From the NCBI GenBank assembly GCA_038380795.1, contig CM076259.1:79891224-79955223 (forward strand): a DNA stretch of 64,000 nt, written 5' to 3'. Under the pieces are notes generated by a model that saw nothing but the letters and a program-made list of their open reading frames with translations, was not told the DNA's origin and searched no databases. Origin of the DNA: Pyrocephalus nanus (taxonomy: Eukaryota; Chordata; Aves; Passeriformes; Tyrannidae). Shown in pieces: positions 32,816 to 64,000 of the stretch. A program made the position numbers and the translations under genes. The stretch's first letter is position 1. Every line of letters begins with the position of its first letter.

Positions 32816-33316
32816 TGTTAAAGTACATTCAGTGCATACAGGTAGCTTGGTGTGCAACTGCAGTGCCAGCTGCAGGTTGAGCTCTGGGGGCGCAGGAGCC
32901 CCAGACCGAGGCAAGAGGCTGTGAACTGCCGACCTTTTGCCTAACAAGGGGCACTGGGACCTGTGGCCCATCCAGGGGGACCAGACACTCAGAGACATGG
33001 CAGGAGCCAACAACCCCCAGACTCGCCCTTCCTTAGACTGTGAGGATATAAAAGCCCAGGGATCCCCTTGTTCAGGGTCCCTCCTCAGCACGAGCTGTTA
33101 TTCTGTTGTTTAGTTATTGCACCAAGATTAAATTATTTTAAGGATCTGGATGTCTGAGACTGTGCTATGGTAAACCTGGGGTTGAGCTTGTGAGGAAACC
33201 TGGTCTGACTGTGAGTGCAGGGGCTGTAGCTGTGAAGGGGCCTCAGCCCCACCTCACACAGTGCGAGTCTGACTGACAGAGTGCCAGAGTGGCTGGACAG
33301 GGAAGTTTCCTTAACA
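32816..33316 (+). mobile_element. Solo LTR of an endogenous retrovirus with 5-bp target-site duplication
   Basis: The 501-bp segment starts TGTTAA and ends TTAACA, a perfect 6-bp inverted terminal repeat with TG...CA ends. It is flanked on both sides by the direct repeat CAGGG (32,811-32,815 and 33,317-33,321). Inside, in the same orientation, are a TATAAAA box (33,047-33,053) and an ATTAAA polyadenylation-type signal (33,127-33,132), giving a U3-R-U5 order. No internal retroviral coding region is present, so this is a solo LTR left by LTR-LTR recombination. A 5-bp duplication fits several retroviral classes, so I do not name a family. Confidence 0.8.
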
Positions 33317-33321
33317 CAGGG

Positions 33322-34299
33322 GATGGCAAACTTGGCTGTTCCCACTACTTCTTTCTAGAGGACTTTTGCCACTTTGCTCTGCCTACCCACTGAGAACTAT
33401 CAAGTAACTCTAGCATTTGAGGACATTTTTCCCATTATCTGCAGCACTTCTCACATAAACTACTGCTGGGAGTAGGGGCTCTGTGGACTGAGATCACTGT
33501 GCTGTAATTGCGGGCAGTGAATCTTCTTCAGCAGTACACCATATAACTCTTTCATATTTTTTTATTAAAAATTTTGTAACTACTTTGTTATAAAATCAAT
33601 CAATTAATATCATGATTTCAGATATTTAAAAAATTATATTTAAATTATAGTGGCAGTACCAGAACAGCTCCAATTGTATCTTCAGTGTCACCGTGTTTGT
33701 TCATGTTGAAATTATGCTGGGTGAAGAATGAGATGAAAAATATTTTCTGCAGTTCCAGACACTGTTACCTGAAATAAATTTCTGTTCCTTCATAGAATTT
33801 TCCAGAAGCATTTTGGTTACATGTACTCTTACTACTGTCAGGGGAAGGAAGAGAAACCTGGTGCAAATAAAAGGTCCACATGTCAGTCCCCTGTTCTCCA
33901 GGAGAACCCAACACTCACTGTTATGCTCCTACACCTTTCCCATGCTTAGCAGGAAGGCATAGAAGCGTGACCCCAAAGTTGAGCCAAGGCTTGTGCTGAG
34001 CCTGGCCTACCCTATCCCACTTTAACCTAAGAGCTCGGGGCAGCAGGGTCTGGTGTCCCAGGCACCCCCTGGGCCATTTGGGGCAGGCAGGTGCCAGCAG
34101 GTGCAGGTACACAGGAGCACCCACACCCCAAAGGGATGCAGTGAGGGCATGGGGTGACCCCAAGCTGCCCAGGGAGCAGTTCCAGTGGCTGTCAGGGCCA
34201 GAGCTGGGAGGCTTTGGTAAGCACATGCAGTGCTCTGGGCGGCAGTGGCGATGAGCCATTTGCATCAGGGTTTCATTAGCCAACACCACTTTGCTTTTT
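33322..34299. other. Intergenic DNA between LTR and BIVM promoter region
   Basis: AT-rich at 33,540-33,780, then a GC-richer stretch at 33,900-34,290 carrying an open minus-strand frame of 122 codons. I recognise neither the frame nor a repeat family. Nothing is annotated as coding. Confidence 0.4.
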
Positions 34300-34702
34300 C
34301 ACAGAATCACAGAACACGTCGGGTTGGAAGGGATGACAGCAGGTTATCGGGTCCAACCTCCCTGCTCAAGCAGGGTCGTCCCAGAGCACATGGCACAGGA
34401 TTGTGTCCAGATATTTCTTGAGTATCTCCAGTGGGGAGATTCCACAAGCTCTCTGGACAATCTGTTCCAGTGGTTGGTCACCTACACAATAAAGAAGTTC
34501 TTCCTCATATTTAGATGGAACTTCCTGTGCATCAGTTTCTGCCCACTCACTGCCTTTTGTGATGTTGCTTGGCATCACCAAGAAGAGCCTGGATCCATCC
34601 TCTTGGCACCTTCCCTTCAGATAATTAGACACTGCTGCGATCCCCTCTCAGACACCTCTTCCCGAAGCTGAACAGGCCCAGCCCCCTCACCCTTTGTGTT
34701 TC
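34300..34702 (-). mobile_element. CR1 LINE fragment abutting the BIVM CpG island
   Basis: Antisense CR1: CACAGAATCACAGAACACGT, GGGTTGGAAGGGATGACAGC, CTCTCTGGACAATCTGTTCC and TGCTTGGCATCACCAAGAAG. It then runs into the linker region, GATCCCCTCTCAGACACCTC and GCTGAACAGGCCCAGCCCCC. It ends essentially at the start of the GC-rich island at about 34,700. Confidence 0.9.
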
Positions 34703-35630
34703 CCGCTTTGTGCAGGCTCCCCACGCCAGACCCCCCTCCCGACTTGCCCCTCCTCTCTCGCCCGCCCGCGGGGCACCACCGGGCGAGACCATGAGGGCGC
34801 ATAGGTGGGGGGGGGGGGGGCGGCCAAGGAGGCGCCTCTCACGGCGCCGAGGAGCAGTCACGGCCCACCCGGGCGACGAGCGGCCCGTGCCTCCGAGGCA
34901 CCGTGAGGGCCCGCCCCGGGAGCGTCGCCACCGCCGGGCAGCCTCGCGTCTGCCGCCACCCCGCGCGGCTGCGGGAGTTGGTGCGGGCCGGCGGCGGCGG
35001 CGCGGAGGAGGAGGGGGGCGGCGGGGGCGCGCAGGTGAGCGCGCGGCCGTGTCTGTTTCCGGCGCGCCGCGTCCCCGCTCCGCCGCGGCCGGGAGGGAGG
35101 GAGCACGGCCGGGCCGCTCCGGGCAGGTAACGCGGCCGGGGGCGGCATGCGGGGCCGCCGCCCGGGAAGGGACCGGGCCCACCCTCCCGCTGGGCCCCTT
35201 CCCCCAGCCTGCGGCTGTGCGCTCCGGAGCCGGCGGGCGGCAGCACGGGAGGCGGAGCGGGGAGCCGCGGCCCCGATTGGCAGCGCCCCAGCGCTCCCGC
35301 CCCTCCCCGGGGCCGGTGGCCCCCGCCCCGGGCAGGGCTGTGCGGGTGACCCGGGCGGGCGAGGGGAGTCTTGGGGCTGCGCTCGGGGCCGGCGCTGCTG
35401 GGCACGGGCGGGCGCTGGGATGTGTCCCTGGTATGTGTCCCTGGGGTGTGCCCCTGGGGTGTGCCCAGCGGAGCCCGGCCGGGGCCGGGCGGCCGGAGCC
35501 GCTCCCGGTGTGCCTCTGGGGTGCGGGGCAGCGACCCGAAGCTCGTGTCGCAGGAGGCGGCTCTGGAGCGGAATTCCTGCTTCCCTCGCGCCAGGTTCCC
35601 ATCTGCGGCGCGTGCCTGTAGACGTGCGAG
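34703..35630 (+). promoter_or_regulatory. BIVM CpG island promoter with untranslated first exon
   Basis: Almost 1 kb of very GC-rich, CpG-dense DNA, 0.8-1.8 kb before the BIVM start codon. Good untranslated-exon donors are GCAG/GTGAGC (after 35,034) and GCAG/GTAACG (after 35,126). An inverted CCAAT box lies in ATTGGCAGC (35,276-35,284). The island contains a G14 run (34,807-34,820) and a short minisatellite of ATGTGTCCCTGG-like units (35,417-35,467). Long open frames across it on both strands are a by-product of GC richness. Which transcription start is used cannot be told from sequence. Confidence 0.7.
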
Positions 35631-36462
35631 CTGCTGAGATGACAGATCACACACACGCTGTCGGCTTGCCCTTTAAAAGCGATCGTTCAGAGCAAGCCAG
35701 CCAGTCTTCTAAATTTGTTTTTGGAAATTCTTAGCTACCATAAACAACACCTGCTTTTCTTTCTCACGTCTTGAGGGATAGGAGGCACATAAAAATAAAG
35801 GGAATCCTTTACAGCCATAGGAGGAAGGCAGTGGAACAGATTGAGGGAAGTGTTGTCAATTTACAATCGATGGATGTTATAGTTACTGTAACTGTACACC
35901 TACACTCCACTTGCAGCAAAAGTATGCAGGATTTGGCAGAATTAAGTGACCTTAAGTTGCTGTTCTGTGATGTATTAATTTGTATAAATTATTTTGCGCA
36001 CAACATTAACAGTGTACTGAGACTGTAAGGGATGGATGAGTCAACCACAACTATGTAAATGTAGGAAGCTTTTAATTTTTTAATTTATTTTTTCTTATTT
36101 GTATGCTCATTTATAAATGTAATTAATATGTCTTCATCATAATATCACTGTGGTGTATGCTTTTGGCAACTCTCAAATAACAAAAGGTGCTGTTTGTAGA
36201 GTTCTGGAGATGCTTGGGGAACGACACCCTGTATGTTGTGATATATCTTGGAGGGTGTTTCAGATCTTATTTGCTATGAGTTCAAAGGTAAGCATTGTGT
36301 ATATTTTATGTTGGTTAACACACATGTACAAACTTCTCATTTTGTTTCAGGTACCTCGTCAATACCTTGCAGAGGCAATGGAGGCAATGATGAAAACCCT
36401 GGTGTAATTAAACAAAAAGAAAAAGTATTCTTAACTGTGCAATATTCTTTTAGTATCATTCA

Positions 36463-49239
<12,777 letters not shown>

Positions 49240-49365
49240 AATTAACTTTCGATGATAGAGATGATATATTAAAGTTAGTTTTAATCAAGACATATTAGGG
49301 ATCTATTAGTCCTAGAATACATACGAATAGAAATTATGGTATAAGATACAGCCTCATAATTATTA

Positions 49366-49554
49366 AATAAATCTGATGATATGGTTGCAGTGGACAAGAT
49401 CTGATGTATAAAGTGACAGATAAGCACAGATTATTGTACTTTTGCAATCAAAGATAAATATGACAGCAGAATCAATTGTTTTTTTTGAAATGATTGTACT
49501 ATGTCCTGATATGTGAAGACAAAAGAGCAGATTGAAATTAGTCAATGTAATAAA
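49366..49554 (+). terminator. BIVM polyadenylation signals
   Basis: AATAAA at 49,366-49,371 and at 49,549-49,554, 130-315 bases after the BIVM stop. A further AATAAA at 50,404-50,409 could end a longer 3'UTR. ERCC5 starts 2.9 kb beyond the stop, so read-through transcripts into ERCC5 are possible. I recall an annotated BIVM-ERCC5 read-through locus in human. Confidence 0.55.
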
Positions 49555-49559
49555 CAGAC

Positions 49560-51177
49560 TTCATTGAAAATACTTGATGTTCAAAAGCATGAAAAACTGT
49601 TGTATGACTTTATAAAAAAGGGTTATTCTGCGAAGTGTAAGGATAAAAGTAATCATTGCCTTTCTTTTTAACACTTAATTTTACTAAGGCTGCCCATATC
49701 CAGTGCAAAGGAAAAAAAAGAATCACATTGGTTAGACAACCTTTTGGATTTACAAAGGGAATATACATTCTCCATTTAGTTCCCATTAGACTTCTGTCGG
49801 TCAGATAATCATATCTTGTGAAGCAGGTCTCAGTTTCTTTTCCCTTATCTGGTTGACTGTTTTAGACTGTGGGGAATTGCTTTTTTGAGGATGGAACTTC
49901 TCTGTTGTTTTTGCTCTGTGGGTATGGTGGCTGAATTCTTATCCTGGAGCCTCTTCAGAGCATGGACTCACTTAACACAAGCTTGTGAAATTCAGTATTA
50001 AAAAGCTGCATTTACCATTAGCCAAATGAGCTAGCTGAACACTGTGTTCTGTTGGCAGTTCTTTTCTGTCCTTTTTCTGCTGCTCTTTTTATTTTGTATG
50101 AAGGGGGTGCAAGTGCCGAAAACTGCTGACAGCCCCGATGATATACCTCTCAGCTAGCAAACAATTCAAGCTTTTTCAGGTGTCCACGTGCAGTCTATTT
50201 ATTTCTTTCTTTCCCTGATTTGAAATTTATCCAGTTGTTTGCCCAAACACATCTCAACAGTTGCAATGTTCTATGTACAAATGTTCATACACGCTCAAGG
50301 ATTAATTTTTTGACATAAAAAGATTTGTCATGGAATGCAGGGGTTTTGTAGGTTGCCGCTTTTGTTAACCAAAAATGGGAGACTTTTAGACTTTTGTTCA
50401 TTCAATAAAATTTGTTTTCTATCTTGTTTGCTTTTCATTTGTGATGGGAACGGTGACCCTACATTTAGAAAAGGTCTTCAGCAGAGTAGGTAAGCAGCGG
50501 ATCAGAGTTGCAAATACTGCTTAGCAAAGTTATCTTGGAGGTAAGATCTCCTGGCTCATAAAAAGTGGCTGCTCTATGCTGCCACTGTGACTTCTAATAT
50601 TTAATTTCCCAAAGCCTGCAGCCTCATGACTGAACAGAACCTGTAGGTTTTGAAAATTTATTTTCCAGATGAGCTGTTTTTGCAAGCTGAGTTTGATCTG
50701 AGGGCTCAGGTTTCTCTAGAATACTTGAGCTATGTTCTCTAAGGGATTTATGCAGTGTTATATTTATGTCTATATATGTATGCATATATATATGTAAGTT
50801 TTGCTTAATGATAGTTACACTGAGGAACAGGGACTCTCTGATGGTAGCTGGCTGCTATGCTTAACTGGTTTTACAGTTATTTTGCTCTTGGCATGGAGAC
50901 TGTCACATTTCATCCAGAGTACTCCGTATGTGGGATTCTTCCAGCATTGGCAGGAGTAAAGTCCATGTCCTCATTCTCGGGGTTATGCTTCAGGGATCTT
51001 TCCCTAGGGATTCACTGAGGGATGGATTTGTGCAGTGAGGGGCACTGTGGTTGTGGTGGGAGTGGAGTGAGGACAGCACACGCTGCAAGGAAAATCTCGT
51101 TCGGGGAGAAAAAAAAGTAGAGGACTTTCTTTTTCATTCTGCGATGTGAGATTTTGTTCTGTGGCATGAGACTTTTT
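49560..51177. other. BIVM 3' flank, nothing else recognised
   Basis: Downstream flank of BIVM, possibly long 3'UTR up to about 50,430. It contains a short TATATGTATGCATATATATA tract near 50,772. No exon or classified repeat was supported. Confidence 0.45.
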
Positions 51178-51602
51178 TCGTTCTGCATCCAGAGGAGGGC
51201 AATGGAGCTGGTGAAAGGAGCACAAGAAGTATAAGCAGTGGCTGAAGAAGCTGGTGCTGTTTAAGCTGGAGAAAAGGAGGCTCGGGGATGACCTTATCAC
51301 TCTAAAACTATGCGAAAAGAGGTTGTAGCCGGATGGGCGTCGGTGTCTTTTCCCAGGCAACCAGCGACTGGACAAGAGGACATAGTCTCAAGCTGCAACA
51401 GGGAAAGTTTAGGCTGGACATGAGGAATTTCTTCACAGACACGGTGATTAGATATTAGAATAGACTTCCCAGGGAGGCGGTGGAGTCACCGTCCCCGGTG
51501 CTGTTTAAGGGAAGATCGGACGTAGTGCCATGGTCTAGTTGACACGGGTGGTGTTCGGTCATCTCAGCGGTCTTTTCCAACCTAATCCATTCTGTGAGTC
51601 TC
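51178..51602 (+). mobile_element. CR1 LINE 3' fragment directly upstream of ERCC5 promoter
   Basis: Sense CR1: GAGGAGGGCAATGGAGCTGG, CTCGGGGATGACCTTATCAC, TTTAGGCTGGACATGAGGAA, GGGAGGCGGTGGAGTCACCG, CATGGTCTAGTTGACACGGG, ending CATTCTGTGAGTCTCTGG. It belongs to the same TAGTTGACA-type group as the copies at 7,598 and 12,625. Its 3' end touches the ERCC5 CpG island. Confidence 0.92.
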
Positions 51603-52116
51603 TGGTGTTCGGCACTCGGCTCTCCTCCGGGCAGGGGGGGAGCCCGCCCTTCTCAGGAACGTGGGCGGAGAGAAGGCGGTGGGAGCCGCCCGGCCCCGCT
51701 GTGAGCAGCGGCGATAAGCGGCTCCTCGCAGGCCGGGACGGGAGCCGGCCCCGCCCCGCCCACGGCGCTTCCCGGCGGGCCGCGGGGCAGCGCCGGGGCG
51801 CTACCGGGGCGGTACAGGGGCAGTACCGGGGCGGTACAGGGGCGGTGTCTGAGCTCGCTGCCTGCGGAGGCCGCTCGGCCTCTCCGGCCTTTCCGGGTCC
51901 CCCGCCGAGCTGCGCTCCCCGCCCCGCCGCAGGTGAGCCCCCCGCCCCTCGCAGGTCCGACACCGCGACCCCCGCCCGCCCCTGCCGGGCCGGGGCCAAT
52001 CGGCTGCCTCCGTATTTCTCTCCGCATTAGTGAAGCAGACGTGGGCCGTGTCATCTTTGGGTTATCCCTTCGTTTGTGCCTCACAGATTTTCTCTCAAAG
52101 CAGCTAAGAAAGGACC
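51603..52116 (+). promoter_or_regulatory. ERCC5 CpG island promoter and 5'UTR
   Basis: GC-rich, CpG-dense block upstream of the ERCC5 ATG. It contains two tandem 22-bp units (51,802-51,823 and 51,824-51,845; one mismatch), each with a GGGGCGG GC box, and a CCAAT box in CCAATCGGC (51,996-52,004), 113 bases before the start codon. No TATA box is seen. The 5'UTR seems unspliced up to the ATG, whose context GGACCATGG is strong. Confidence 0.75.
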
Positions 52117-63680
<11,564 letters not shown>

Positions 63681-64000
63681 ATATCCTTTTACTGTATGGT
63701 AGGACTTGTTAGGTAAAAGTACTCAAAGTACATAAAGTGTGTTAGTGAGTCAGTAATGGAGTGGCAAGTTCTTAACATCTCTTGGGTGTGAGGAGGCCCC
63801 AGGCCTGGCCACATGTGCTTTCCTAAAATGACACCAGCTCTGGAAAGGAAGGGAATGCAGCCATGCTTGTGTGGTAGTCAAGACTTCTCTGCCCTCCTGA
63901 GAGAGTGGGCTTCTTCGCTTTATGTGGAAATAGAATCTTGTAGCTGGCCTAACTAATTTGTTTTGATCCTCCTGCCCCTGTAAGTATCCTGTGCCTGCTT
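63681..64000 (+). other. Start of ERCC5 intron 13, U12-type AT-AC 5' splice site
   Basis: After AGAGA (codons Arg and the first two bases of the Glu codon) the sequence reads ATATCCTTT (63,681-63,689), the exact U12-type AT-AC donor consensus. No GT donor near it keeps the reading phase. The matching acceptor exon (expected to encode the residues after IRE) is not seen before 64,000, so the intron runs off the window. Confidence 0.85.

Noticed and set aside
32816..33316. Part of a full provirus
   Set aside because: The flanking bases are an immediate 5-bp duplication, and no retroviral coding sequence adjoins. It is a solo LTR.
34625..35656. Open frames of 200-340 codons on both strands across the BIVM CpG island
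   Set aside because: They overlap on both strands in several frames, are rich in Arg/Pro/Gly/Ala as GC-rich DNA always gives, and have no recognisable domain. The region behaves as a promoter island.

Overview
The window is a piece of a vertebrate genome, almost certainly avian. Interspersed repeats are dominated by CR1 LINE 3' fragments (at least a dozen, in both orientations, several ending in the ATTCTGTG-type tail), with one ancient MIR-type SINE and one well-bounded solo LTR. Four protein-coding genes could be rebuilt exon by exon with splice signals and reading phase agreeing throughout. They match the mammalian 13q33 block TEX30 - POGLUT2 (KDELC1) - BIVM - ERCC5 (XPG). The species cannot be told from the sequence alone.

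Layout. 1-13,380: intergenic DNA with CR1 pieces, an AT-rich tract and a possible LTR-like segment; no exon recognised. 13,381-19,530: TEX30 (+), five coding exons, 227 aa, starting in a CpG-rich promoter with a CCAAT box and a palindromic CRE. 20,794-30,957: POGLUT2 (-), ten coding exons, 493 aa, tail-to-tail with TEX30; its last coding exon has only 18 nt and carries the KDEL signal. 30,960-35,100: the POGLUT2/BIVM intergenic interval, with a CpG island at each end and CR1 fragments plus a 501-bp solo LTR between. 34,700-49,560: BIVM (+), nine coding exons, 505 aa. 49,560-51,600: 3' flank and a CR1 just before the next promoter. 51,600-64,000: ERCC5 (+), 13 coding exons (987 complete codons), cut by the right edge of the window.

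Functionally the four genes are neighbours rather than a pathway. TEX30 is an alpha/beta-hydrolase-like protein of unknown substrate, POGLUT2 an ER protein O-glucosyltransferase, BIVM a poorly characterised protein, and ERCC5 the 3' incision nuclease of nucleotide excision repair. No prokaryotic-style system, CRISPR array or novel operon is present. The most interesting observations are: the mixture of intron classes in ERCC5 (two U12-type introns, one of them AT-AC, plus a GC-AG intron); a three-copy 37-residue tandem repeat inside the XPG spacer; a splice acceptor of ERCC5 built from a TTTTG microsatellite; a papain/C39-like Cys...His pattern in BIVM; and the transposon-filled gap between the POGLUT2 and BIVM CpG islands.
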